Shown here: positions 1 to 7,008 of the stretch, piece by piece
How positions within the stretch are numbered: the stretch's first letter is position 1
Layout: each line of letters begins with the position of its first letter
NCBI GenBank assembly: GCA_028818385.1
Contig: JAPPNY010000064.1
Location: 1-30,388 of the forward strand
Source: Spirochaetaceae bacterium
GTDB lineage: Bacteria > Spirochaetota > Spirochaetia > SZUA-6 > Bin103
DNA length: 30,388 bases
Direction of reading: 5' to 3'
Made by a program: the position numbers and the translations under genes
The notes under the pieces: model-generated
Databases searched by the model: none
What the model was told of the DNA's origin: nothing
The model's input: the letters and a program-made list of their open reading frames with translations, nothing else

Positions 1-2
1 TG

Positions 3-668
3 GCCTCTATCCTCTCAGTAATCCGGCTATCTCGGTGGTTTTGCAAAAGGCTCATAAAGATGATTTCCGGCGTCTACAGCAGGGACAGCGGCACGATCCA
101 CGTAAACGGCGAGGTCGCTCACATCGAGACCCCGATGGACGCGAAGAACTACGGAATCGAGACGGTGTATCAGACCGAGAGTCTGATCAAGATTCTGGAT
201 GCGCCCGCAAACATCTTCCTGGGCAGGGAGAAGGTGAGGGACGGCATCCTGGGACGCCTCTTCAAGGTCCTGGACTTCGACTTCATGAAGAGAGAGACCG
301 AGCAGCTCCTCGAGCGCTTCGGCATCACGCTGATGGATATCAAGGGCGACACCCGCGACCTCTCCGGCGGGCAGGAGCAGACGGTGGCGATCGGCAGGGC
401 CGTCTACTGGGGAGGCAAGATCCTCATCCTCGACGAGCCCACCAACAATCTCGGCGTGGTGCAGGAGAAGAGGGCGCTGGATCTCATCCGCACTCTGAGA
501 GACGAGTTCGACATGACCATCATCGTGATCAGCCACAACCTCAAACACGTCGTAGAGCTCGTGGACCGGATCGTCGTGCTCAGAAACGGCAAGAAGATGA
601 GAGAGCTGGTGAAGGACGATACGGACATGAACGAGATCGTGTCCCTGATCACCGGCGCGACCGAGTGA
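3..668 (+). CDS. Sugar-type ABC transporter ATP-binding protein, 5' partial
   Basis: This is the C-terminal three quarters of a single-domain ABC ATPase of the ribose/fructose (RbsA/FrcA-like) class, which powers sugar uptake at the inner membrane. From the first possible internal ATG (position 60) the protein shows the Q-loop region (VYQTESL), the NIFLGRE segment typical of sugar ATPases, the signature LSGGQEQ, Walker B ILILDEPTNN and the switch histidine in ISHN. The stop is TGA at 666-668. The Walker A loop should lie just before LIKMISGVY, but bases 3-50 read CKRLIKM preceded by unrelated residues, although the frame stays open to the edge. The window start is therefore either damaged or misassembled, or the gene is decaying. 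No permease or binding protein is in the window; they would lie upstream. The next gene is convergent. Family assignment is secure; the exact sugar is unknown. Confidence 0.85.
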   Translation, partial: ASILSVIRLSRWFCKRLIKMISGVYSRDSGTIHVNGEVAHIETPMDAKNYGIETVYQTESLIKILDAPANIFLGREKVRDGILGRLFKVLDFDFMKRETEQLLERFGITLMDIKGDTRDLSGGQEQTVAIGRAVYWGGKILILDEPTNNLGVVQEKRALDLIRTLRDEFDMTIIVISHNLKHVVELVDRIVVLRNGKKMRELVKDDTDMNEIVSLITGATE

Positions 669-669
669 G

Positions 670-1713
670 TTAGGCGACCGGCGACGCCTCGGCGAGGATC
701 CGCTCGGCCTTCTGCGCCTGCTCGGAGTCGGGGTGCATGGTGACGATCCGCTGCAGGTGCAGCCGTGCCAGCGGGTCGCCGCTGCGCGCCCGCTCGACCG
801 CCTCGGCGAAGCCCTTCTCCTGGAAGCTGGTGTCCTTGTCGATCACCTCGAACTCGTAGTCGTGCCAGTAGTAGCGCAGGTCTTCCGAGCCGCTCCAGCC
901 GGCGTAGACCTGGTCCCACGACAGCGGCTGGTGGCCGGACAGATGGGGGTCGAGCATGTGGTCGGTCACCGGGGAGCCCATGCGCTGGTAGCGGTTGTCG
1001 AGCGAGATGCGCAGCCGGTCCGGCGTCACGTTCTGAAGGGCGCCGTGGATGGTCAGGGCGTGGAAGAACAGCACGTCCCCGTGCTGATAATCGGTGGACA
1101 CCCAGCCGTCCGGGTGCTCCTCCGGGTCGATGCTGAGGCTGCCGGCACCGAGGGAGAAATGGTGATCGACCACGCGGCCGACGCGGTGCGAGCCCGGCAG
1201 CACGGCCAGGCCGCCCAGGTCGCGCGGACAGTCGCCGACCGGATGCCAGCAGGAGTACACGTCCATGCTGCTCTGGAAATGGACGAAGTCCTGGTGGATG
1301 GGCGTTGTGTGCTCCGTGAACTGCGGGAACCAGATCCGCGCGATCTTGTGCGGGAACGCGAACACGGGGCCGCCGATGACCTTGGCAAGCACGTCCAGGA
1401 CCTCCGGCCAGTGCCCGGCGCGGTGGAAGCTCTCCAGCCGGTACACCTGGTGGTACACGTCCACGTAGTCGAGGTCGCCTTCCGTGCAGCGCCGGTCCGG
1501 GTCGGCGATGCCGTCCATGGGATCGGTACCCGGCGCCAGCCAGCCGTTGCCGGCGATGACCTCCAGCATGTCGCGGCGCAGGGCCGTCAGCCGGCCGGGG
1601 TCGAGGAGGCCGCGGAAGAACAGGTAGCCCTCGTCGTCCATGCGCCGCCGCAGCTCAGCCGCGTCGGCCAGCGCGTCGTTGGAGGCACGAAACTCGCCAA
1701 AGCTCTCGATCAT
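670..1713 (-). CDS. PhyH-family Fe(II)/2-oxoglutarate dioxygenase
   Basis: Predicted non-haem iron, 2-oxoglutarate-dependent oxygenase of the phytanoyl-CoA dioxygenase superfamily, cytoplasmic, substrate unknown. Counting from the ATG at 1713 (347 residues), the iron triad is His140-x-Asp142 (in TPIHQDF) and His223 (in TIHGALQ). Arg233 is the likely 2-oxoglutarate carboxylate anchor, and VLPGSHR lies between them as in most PhyH proteins. The open frame continues 36 codons upstream to 1821, but that part is Pro/Arg-rich, unlike the family. The ATG at 1713 is preceded by a CATAAT hexamer only 7 bases away and no Shine-Dalgarno, so this start may be leaderless. The C-terminal tail (after about residue 300) is helical and Arg/Glu-rich. 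The gene ends one base past the stop of the convergent ABC gene. It is one of four PhyH genes here; none is a close copy of another. Confidence 0.9.
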   Translation of the reverse strand: MIESFGEFRASNDALADAAELRRRMDDEGYLFFRGLLDPGRLTALRRDMLEVIAGNGWLAPGTDPMDGIADPDRRCTEGDLDYVDVYHQVYRLESFHRAGHWPEVLDVLAKVIGGPVFAFPHKIARIWFPQFTEHTTPIHQDFVHFQSSMDVYSCWHPVGDCPRDLGGLAVLPGSHRVGRVVDHHFSLGAGSLSIDPEEHPDGWVSTDYQHGDVLFFHALTIHGALQNVTPDRLRISLDNRYQRMGSPVTDHMLDPHLSGHQPLSWDQVYAGWSGSEDLRYYWHDYEFEVIDKDTSFQEKGFAEAVERARSGDPLARLHLQRIVTMHPDSEQAQKAERILAEASPVA

Positions 1714-1720
1714 GGAGCCG

Positions 1721-1749
1721 ATTATGCCACGAGTCCCGTTCGGTGCCGA
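1721..1749 (-). promoter_or_regulatory. Putative promoter of the PhyH gene, near-leaderless
   Basis: On the minus strand CATAAT (1721-1726) matches the -10 consensus in five of six bases. TCGGCA (1744-1749) lies 17 bases upstream with four of six matches to TTGACA. Only 7 bases separate the -10 box from the ATG at 1713, so transcription would begin at or next to the start codon. Called by eye. Confidence 0.4.
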
Positions 1750-1753
1750 AGGG

Positions 1754-2028
1754 CTATCGCGGTCCGCCAAGCAATACCTGCACGGCAAGACCGGGTACGC
1801 GGGCAAAGTGCCGCGTGTCACCGGTCACGACATCGTCGTCTCGGGACAACGCGGTCGCCGCGATGAGAAGATCCAAAGTGGGGCTTGGGAGACCCGCAGC
1901 TCTAGATTCGTGTCGACCTCTCCGAAGATGCGGGCGACCGCGAGAGTTATGGGAACGACCGGCACCGCCGGTGGCAGGCCGCGCTGCTCGGCGTGGATGG
2001 CGACCGTCGAGTCGATCAGGAGTCCCAC
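1754..2028 (-). pseudogene. VapC-like PIN-domain toxin, broken (internal deletion and frameshift)
   Basis: Two minus-strand frames together recover the two ends of a VapC-type PIN ribonuclease. From a GTG at 2028 the first frame reads VGLLIDSTVAIHAEQRGL, the usual PIN N-terminus with its first acidic residue. It passes directly to an ITLAVARIFGEVDTNLE segment that normally sits about 50-60 residues further on. Near 1895 the homology jumps to another frame, ending with DLLIAATALSRDDDVVTGDT and RHFARVPGLAV, the PIN C-terminus. A normal VapC has about 130 codons; here some 90 remain, in two frames. The toxin therefore cannot be made. The GTG overlaps the end of the antitoxin-like remnant as in a live vapBC operon. 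The family call rests on the two end motifs; the inner deletion is inferred. Confidence 0.7.
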
Positions 2029-2219
2029 GGGTGCCGGTGCTCGATCGGCTCTCCGGCAAGAATCTCCAACAGGTCGTCGCCAAAGCGGCCGTCCAGAACC
2101 ACGGGCGGCCGCGCGCGGAGCAGACGCAGGCACTCGGACGCACGCCGTGTCTTCGTGTCAATCAGTGCATGCGGCTCGAACGGACGCCGCGGCTTCCTGT
2201 ACCGTGAGGGGGACGAGCG
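2016..2219 (-). pseudogene. Antitoxin-like remnant preceding the broken vapC
   Basis: An open minus-strand frame without any ATG, GTG or TTG runs from the stop near 2220 to TGA at 2016-2018. It encodes about 65 residues, including RRASECLRLLRARPPVVLDG, RFGDDLLEILAGEP and a final HPWDS. It overlaps the vapC-like GTG by 13 bases, as antitoxin and toxin genes commonly do. I therefore read it as the body of the cognate antitoxin, with its start lost. I do not recognise the antitoxin family. The missing start codon and the wrecked partner support decay, although an unusual start codon cannot be excluded. The divergent MNT gene begins right next to it at 2225, so the missing 5' end may have been replaced when that pair arrived. 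Confidence 0.45.
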
Positions 2220-2224
2220 CTACC

Positions 2225-2575
2225 ATGGCGATCATCGAACCGGCAACTCCGTCCAGCCGTGCGGCCCCTCCGTCGCTCGACCAGATTCGCCCGAGGCTGG
2301 CCGAGTTCTGCGCCGGCCATGGGATCAGGAGAGCGATCGCCTTCGGTTCCTTTGCGCGTGGTACGCAGACCCGGAGGAGCGATCTCGACCTGGTGATCGT
2401 CATGGATACGAAGAAGCGGTTCCTCGACCGATACGACGAGGTGAACGCCATCCATGATGAGGTGCCGGGGGTGCATGTCGAGATGCTGATCTACACCGAG
2501 GACGAGTTGCGTGCCATAGCCCACCGGCCGTTCATGCGCCAGATACTGCGGGAAGGCGTCGTCGTTTATGAGTGA
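2225..2575 (+). CDS. MNT-type nucleotidyltransferase antitoxin (MntA-like)
   Basis: Minimal nucleotidyltransferase of the DNA polymerase beta superfamily, 116 residues. The signature is GSFARGTQTRRSDLDLVI (around residues 41-58): the GS pair and the D-x-D metal ligands of the active site. The third acidic ligand appears as Glu in HVEMLIY. In known MNT/HEPN systems this protein is the antitoxin and AMPylates a tyrosine of its HEPN partner. The ATG at 2225 is chosen because the family motif follows at the usual distance and a purine-rich GAGGGGGA lies upstream. Longer upstream frame sequence is antisense to the vapBC remnant and looks non-coding. The next gene starts at 2568, overlapping this stop by 8 bases, so the pair is translationally coupled in the order MNT then HEPN. 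Confidence 0.88.
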   Translation: MAIIEPATPSSRAAPPSLDQIRPRLAEFCAGHGIRRAIAFGSFARGTQTRRSDLDLVIVMDTKKRFLDRYDEVNAIHDEVPGVHVEMLIYTEDELRAIAHRPFMRQILREGVVVYE

Positions 2576-3053
2576 GGAGAAGAACCACGCCGAAGCGGTG
2601 CGGTGGCTGGAAACGGCGCGCGGTGACCTCACGACGGCGCGCGTCCTGCTCTCCAACGAGCGCTACGCGCACGCCTGCTTCCATGCGCAGCAAGCTGCCG
2701 AGAAGGCGATGAAGAGCCTGTGGTATTCGCTCGATCGTGATCCGTGGGGCCACTCGGTGCGCAAGTTGATCGATGACTTGAAGGAGCTCCACGCGGACTA
2801 CTACGGCCGCTTGCAGGACATCGTTCCCATGGCCGCCGAGTTGGACCGCCTTTACATCCCGACTCGATACCCCAACGGCTTGCCGGACATCCTCCCTGAC
2901 CAAGCGTACTTCGAGAGGGATGCGGAACGCGCGCTTGAGCTTGCGGAGCGGCTGATCGACCGCATCGATCATCTCCGCGGTCAGGTCAGCCCGCCGCCCT
3001 GTGAAGATTCGACGGAACCGCCCGACGCCACGCCAGCCGGCGGCCGACCTTGA
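2568..3053 (+). CDS. HEPN-domain toxin partner of the upstream MNT
   Basis: All-helical HEPN protein of 161 residues, the presumed RNase toxin of an MNT/HEPN pair. The hallmark helix FHAQQAAEKAMKSLW is at residues 38-52. A candidate catalytic R-x4-H is present as Arg57-DPWG-His62. The motif DRLYIPTRYPNGLPD at residues 93-107 is typical of this HEPN subfamily. The C-terminal tail after about residue 145 is Pro/Glu-rich and lies outside the fold. Its ATG at 2568 overlaps the MNT stop by 8 bases. The system could act in stress response or phage defence; nothing in the sequence shows the trigger. The stop overlaps a good -35 box for the next gene. Confidence 0.88.
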   Translation: MSEEKNHAEAVRWLETARGDLTTARVLLSNERYAHACFHAQQAAEKAMKSLWYSLDRDPWGHSVRKLIDDLKELHADYYGRLQDIVPMAAELDRLYIPTRYPNGLPDILPDQAYFERDAERALELAERLIDRIDHLRGQVSPPPCEDSTEPPDATPAGGRP

Positions 3054-3077
3054 CACGGGGGCCGTCGCTTCTAGGCT
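3050..3077 (+). promoter_or_regulatory. Putative sigma-70-like promoter for the TauD-like gene
   Basis: A perfect TTGACA (3050-3055) is followed after 16 bases by TAGGCT (3072-3077, four of six matches to TATAAT). The ATG at 3094 follows a GGGAGAGG Shine-Dalgarno at 3081-3088. The transcript leader would be only about ten bases. The -35 box overlaps the stop of the HEPN gene. Confidence 0.5.
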
Positions 3078-3093
3078 ACCGGGAGAGGTTCCG

Positions 3094-4101
3094 ATGAAGT
3101 ACGAGTACGAGGAGCTGGGCAACGGCGTGGCGGTTCCGTGCCTGCACATCGACCTGGGCGGAGCGAACGGGCCGCGGGCCGGCAGGCAGATCAGGGACCG
3201 GATCTTCGAGATCGTCGACCGGGAAGGGGCTCTGCTGTTCCGCGGCGCCGGGATCGACGGCCCGCGCGGATATGCCGGGTTTCTGGCGGCGATCGGCTTC
3301 CGCCACCACTCCTACGTGGGCGGCACCGCGCCGCGCACGGACCTCGGACGCGGCGTGTACACCGCGACCGACCTGCCTCCGGACACGACCGTGATGATCC
3401 ACCAGGAGATGAGCTACCTGGACGATGTCCCCGACTACGTCTCCTTCTACTGCCACGTGCCGCCCGGGAACGGCCAGCAGACGAACCTGATCGGCGACAT
3501 GCGCCGCCTGTCCGCGGAGCTGCCGGATGAGCTCAGACGGAAGTACCACGGAAGGCGCGCCCGCTTGCGCCGCACGCTGCGCACCGAGGGGAGCGAGCGG
3601 GTCGTCTCCCGCAGGGAGCGGAGCTGGCAGGAGGTCCTGGGCACCGGCGACCGGAGGGAGGCGAAGGCCCTCGCCGTGCGCAAGGGCTGGGACCTGACCT
3701 GGACCGCCGACGATTCGCTGATCTTCCTGCAGGAGCCGGCGCGTTTCTTCCGGCCGCATCCCGTGCACGGCGAGATGTGGTGCAGCCAGGGACTGCACTA
3801 CCAGCCGACGGGCCGGCGCCTGGTCGCCGAGCGCGACGGCAGGATGGGAGACGCCCTGCGGATCGCCACGGCCATGCGGGAGGAGCCGGACAGCCTGGAC
3901 GCCATGGTCATGGAGGACGGCAGCGAGGTGCCGCCGGAGGACTGCGCGGCCTGGTTCGAGCTCTGCTCGGCGGCGCAGGTCGCCTACGCGCTCGGCCGGG
4001 GCGAGATGATCATCCTGGACAACATGCTCATGGCGCACGGCCGATCGACCTTCACGGGCACGCGCACCATGTACGCGGCCCTGGGCGACCGCGCGGACTG
4101 A
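3094..4101 (+). CDS. TauD/TfdA-family (SyrP-like) Fe(II)/2-oxoglutarate dioxygenase
   Basis: Predicted 2-oxoglutarate-dependent oxygenase of 335 residues in the TauD/TfdA clan. It resembles the SyrP-like group, in which the proximal iron ligands are His-x-Glu rather than His-x-Asp. The triad reads His103-Gln-Glu105 (in MIHQEMSY) and His315 (in LMAHGRSTF). The following F-x-G-x-R (FTGTR) supplies the usual 2-oxoglutarate-binding arginine. SyrP-like enzymes hydroxylate amino acids or carrier-bound intermediates, but no NRPS or PKS gene lies nearby and the substrate is unknown. The ATG at 3094 has a strong GGGAGAGG ribosome site. The frame is open 31 codons further upstream, but that part overlaps the HEPN gene and the promoter. 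It stands alone, convergent with the next gene. Confidence 0.85.
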   Translation: MKYEYEELGNGVAVPCLHIDLGGANGPRAGRQIRDRIFEIVDREGALLFRGAGIDGPRGYAGFLAAIGFRHHSYVGGTAPRTDLGRGVYTATDLPPDTTVMIHQEMSYLDDVPDYVSFYCHVPPGNGQQTNLIGDMRRLSAELPDELRRKYHGRRARLRRTLRTEGSERVVSRRERSWQEVLGTGDRREAKALAVRKGWDLTWTADDSLIFLQEPARFFRPHPVHGEMWCSQGLHYQPTGRRLVAERDGRMGDALRIATAMREEPDSLDAMVMEDGSEVPPEDCAAWFELCSAAQVAYALGRGEMIILDNMLMAHGRSTFTGTRTMYAALGDRAD

Positions 4102-4129
4102 CCGCAACCGGCAGCCGGCACCCCGGGCG

Positions 4130-5068
4130 CTACTCCGGCACCGCGATCGTCACCGAGGCGCTTACTTCCTCTCCGTTCACGGCGTAGATCGCGTGATCGT
4201 TGGTTGAGAGCTTCACCTCGACGGTGCGCATGCCGGGGCTCAGTTCGGCGATGTGATACCACGGGCCGTACAGCCGGGCGATCTTCACGCCGTCCACGTA
4301 CAGGTGGGCGTGGCCCTCTCCCATGACGTGGGCGCCACTGGCGCGCTGCGGGGCGAAGGTGAAGTTCTCGATAGACAGCGCCACGTTCCAGCCGGTCATC
4401 GCGTCGCGGTCGACGGAGATGCCGACCGTGGGCGCCGTCGTGCCGGCCGGTACCTCGAAGGCCGTCTCGTGATCGTGAGCGCCATGGTCGTGGGCGGCGG
4501 CGTCGTGCACCATGCTGCCGCTGGCGCGCTCCACCCGAACCTCTTCGAGCAGGACGCCCCAGGTCTTGCCGGGGTGATCGCGCAGATCGTGCACCACCAG
4601 GTCGAACGTGACCTGCGTGACCCGGTCGGCCATGACGTGCAGGTCCGCCCGAACCGGGGTCAGCTCCAGGGGGACGTCGACCTGGTCGCCACCATGGACG
4701 GTGCCGCGGGCGCCTAACGCCAGGACCTCCGCCGCATCGTAACGGCCCACCGGCACGTGCTCTCGTACCAGCTCGACGGTGGCGCCGTCCTTGTAGCGTG
4801 TCAGGTCGATCTCGCGCGGGGCGACCGTGATCGCCAGCCAGCCCTGGTCGGTACGGGCGCCGCGGCGGTGCACGCGGACCCCGTCCACGGTGAGCACCAA
4901 CGCGGTGAAATCGTCGATCGCCTCGCGATGGTCGGTGATCAGCACGACCACCTCACCCGTTTCCACCTCGTCGGACCCGGAGGCTGAGGCCAGCGCCGCG
5001 CTCAGGACAAGCAGGCCGGTCGCCAGGAGAGACATGCCGCGAGGGCACACGCCAAGACCGTGGTTCAT
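4130..5068 (-). CDS. Secreted His-rich protein with DUF4382-like N-terminal domain
   Basis: A 312-residue exported protein of unknown function. A hydrophobic signal segment (about residues 12-30, ending ALASAS) follows either the ATG at 5068 or an in-frame ATG at 5035. Residues 38-150 (VVVLITDHREAIDDF, then VLTVDGVRVHR) resemble DUF4382, a beta-sandwich found in exported proteins. A hinge of VHDAAAHDHGAHDHE (about 187-201) is rich in His and Asp and could bind metal. The C-terminal half contains HVMGEGHAHLYVDG (residues 248-260), where Met and His are spaced like a copper or other soft-metal site, then ARLYGPWYHIAELSPG. The sequence shows two domains joined by a His-rich linker; a periplasmic metal-binding role is inference. 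It is convergent with the TauD-like gene and divergent from the PhyH gene at 5145. Confidence 0.7.
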   Translation of the reverse strand: MNHGLGVCPRGMSLLATGLLVLSAALASASGSDEVETGEVVVLITDHREAIDDFTALVLTVDGVRVHRRGARTDQGWLAITVAPREIDLTRYKDGATVELVREHVPVGRYDAAEVLALGARGTVHGGDQVDVPLELTPVRADLHVMADRVTQVTFDLVVHDLRDHPGKTWGVLLEEVRVERASGSMVHDAAAHDHGAHDHETAFEVPAGTTAPTVGISVDRDAMTGWNVALSIENFTFAPQRASGAHVMGEGHAHLYVDGVKIARLYGPWYHIAELSPGMRTVEVKLSTNDHAIYAVNGEEVSASVTIAVPE

Positions 5069-5129
5069 GGTGAGGTAGTCTGCCGGGATTCGCGACGCAT
5101 GCGGTGGCAGCGTTCGGTCGACCGAAAAG

Positions 5130-5135
5130 TATAGA
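5130..5135 (+). promoter_or_regulatory. -10-like TATAGA next to the start codon
   Basis: TATAGA lies 9 bases before the ATG at 5145, with no Shine-Dalgarno between. A transcript starting about seven bases downstream would be essentially leaderless. No convincing -35 box is visible. Confidence 0.35.
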
Positions 5136-5144
5136 CTTCCTGCC

Positions 5145-5996
5145 ATGGCATACACAAACGGCGCGTCGGCCGGGCCGATTCACGCGGGCGAGCGGTTCAC
5201 GGAGGCCGAGACGAAGCGGATCATGGAGGCGTTGAGTCGCGACGGGTATTGCTTCCTGGGCACGTCGATCCTGGAGCAGGACGAGGTGGCCGCGCTCCGC
5301 GACGCCATGGAGCGCATGATCGCCGATCCCGCGATGCAGGAGGACCAGCCCGGCAACCATCGCAAGGCCAGGTCGCTGATGCGGATGTTCGAGTACGACC
5401 GCTCCTTCCGCGACCTGATCGTGCGCGAGCCGTTCGCCAGTCTTGCGGAGGAGGTGCTGGACGACCAGTGCCACGTCATGGGCCAGAACGCGCTGTTCAC
5501 GGAGCCCAATCCCGACGCCACTGCCGACGGTCCGGGAGGCTGGCACCTCGACGACCTGGTGCAGTTCCCGCTGCCGCCGGAGATCCCCCGCCACGATCCC
5601 GGTGTGCCGCTGCCGTGCAATGTCATGCAGCTCTTCACGCCGCTGACCAGCATCGACTCGGTCGCGTGCGGGCCGACGCAGCTGGTGCCGCAGAGCCACT
5701 ACGCGGGCCGCCGCCCGACGGTCCAGGACCGCCCGCACTTCGATGGCAACGGGCCGGTGTCGATCCTGGCCGAGCCGGGCGACGCCTACATCTTCAACAA
5801 CCAGGTCTGGCACCGCGGCGCGCCCAACGCCTCGGACCGCCGCCGGCTGCTCGGCGGAGCCACCTACAGCAAGCGCTACGTCGCGCAGCGCTTCTACCCG
5901 TTCATCGACTACCACATGCCCGAGCACGTATGGGAGGGAGCCGGCCCGCGGCTGCAGCGGATGCTCGGCCGCCACAAGTCCGGCTCCTACGGCTGA
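5145..5996 (+). CDS. PhyH-family Fe(II)/2-oxoglutarate dioxygenase
   Basis: A 283-residue PhyH-superfamily oxygenase with a clear iron triad: His134-Leu-Asp136 (in GGWHLDDLVQ) and His223 (in VWHRGAPN), with Arg232-Arg234 following as 2-oxoglutarate anchor candidates. The linking segment TQLVPQSHYAGRRP is the usual strand-turn before the distal histidine. The N-terminus FTEAETKRIMEALSRDGYCFL is the typical opening helix of the family, which supports the ATG at 5145. That ATG lacks a Shine-Dalgarno and has a TATAGA box 9 bases away. The substrate is unknown. The DMT transporter gene follows after 40 bases on the same strand, so the two may share a transcript, for example to oxidise and move a small metabolite (inference). 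Confidence 0.9.
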   Translation: MAYTNGASAGPIHAGERFTEAETKRIMEALSRDGYCFLGTSILEQDEVAALRDAMERMIADPAMQEDQPGNHRKARSLMRMFEYDRSFRDLIVREPFASLAEEVLDDQCHVMGQNALFTEPNPDATADGPGGWHLDDLVQFPLPPEIPRHDPGVPLPCNVMQLFTPLTSIDSVACGPTQLVPQSHYAGRRPTVQDRPHFDGNGPVSILAEPGDAYIFNNQVWHRGAPNASDRRRLLGGATYSKRYVAQRFYPFIDYHMPEHVWEGAGPRLQRMLGRHKSGSYG

Positions 5997-6036
5997 GCGC
6001 TCCGGGCAGCCTCTGATGCAACGATGAGATAAGGGC

Positions 6037-6990
6037 GTGCCTCCGCTCGCCGTCGGCATCGTCCTGTTCTCGACGATCCTGCACGCCGGCTGGAACCTGG
6101 TCGCCAAGCAGCGCAGCGACTCGTGGGCGACGTTCCTGCAGATCCTGTTCACGATCAGCATCCCGGCCGTCCTCATAGCTGCCTGGGCCGAGCTGTTCAT
6201 GAGGGGCATCCTGCCCCTCGTATGGCCGTTCCTGCTAGGGGCGAGCTGCTCGCAGGCGGTCTACTTCCTGGGGCTGACCCTGGGCTACCGCGCGGGCGAC
6301 CTGGGGGTCGTATACCCGGTGACGAGGGCGCTGCCGGTGCTGTTCCTGGGCGGGTTCGACCTGGTCCGGAACCTGTCGCCGAGCGTGATGGGGTGGCTGG
6401 GGCTCGCCCTGGTCGCGGCGGGCTGCCTGATCATCTCGTCGGCCGGCAGTCCGCGCCGCGCAGGCGAGGCAGGCGTGCGGCGGCCCCGCATGCTGCATGC
6501 CACGCTCGGCTGGGCGGCGGTCGGCGCCGCCGGCACCGTCGGCTACACGGCATTCGACAAGCTGGCGGCCGAGGCGCTGTTGCGCGCGTACGGCGGCGGG
6601 CTGATCGACGCCATCCAGTACGGCCTCTGGGAGTTCGTCCTCACGACCGTCCTGTACGCGCCGCTGCTGGTCGTGGCCATGCGGGCCAGTGCCCGCAGGC
6701 GCGCGAGGTCGGAGTCGGGCGCACCCGCGTCGTGGCGGTCATGGCGTGCGTTCTTCGGCGACTGGCGCCTCGCCGCGGTGGGCTTCAGCATGTTCGCGGC
6801 CTATGCGCTGGTGCTGTGGGCCTATCAGCTCTCGGAGCGCGCCAGCTACGTGGTGGCGTTGCGCCAGTTCAGCATCGTCCTGGGCGTGGTCGCCGCCGCG
6901 GTCCTGATGCGGGAACGGGCGCCGGCGGTGCGCATCGGCGCGGCGGTCGTGATCGTGGCCGGAATCGCCCTGGTGTCGGTAGCGCCGTAG
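6037..6990 (+). CDS. EamA/DMT-superfamily transporter
   Basis: An integral membrane protein of 317 residues with about ten hydrophobic helices in two halves, the layout of drug/metabolite transporters with two EamA repeats. Helices can be followed from PLAVGIVLFSTILHAGWNLV through FLQILFTISIPAVLIA, the GYRAGDLGVVYPVTRALPVL motif typical of EamA repeats, and a second half ending VRIGAAVVIVAGIALVSV. An Arg-rich cytoplasmic loop (RASARRRARSES) separates helices in the second half. The start is a GTG at 6037 preceded by a weak AAGGG; it places the first helix at the N-terminus as expected. The substrate cannot be told from sequence; family members export amino acids, nucleosides or other metabolites. 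It follows the PhyH gene on the same strand and is convergent with the SDR gene. Confidence 0.88.
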   Translation: MPPLAVGIVLFSTILHAGWNLVAKQRSDSWATFLQILFTISIPAVLIAAWAELFMRGILPLVWPFLLGASCSQAVYFLGLTLGYRAGDLGVVYPVTRALPVLFLGGFDLVRNLSPSVMGWLGLALVAAGCLIISSAGSPRRAGEAGVRRPRMLHATLGWAAVGAAGTVGYTAFDKLAAEALLRAYGGGLIDAIQYGLWEFVLTTVLYAPLLVVAMRASARRRARSESGAPASWRSWRAFFGDWRLAAVGFSMFAAYALVLWAYQLSERASYVVALRQFSIVLGVVAAAVLMRERAPAVRIGAAVVIVAGIALVSVAP

Positions 6991-7008
6991 CCGCGGGCGG
7001 GGCGCCGG

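Noticed and set aside
1640..2575. A 311-residue version of the MNT protein
   Set aside because: The N-terminal 195 residues are antisense to the PhyH and vapBC remnants, and the MNT fold starts after the ATG at 2225.
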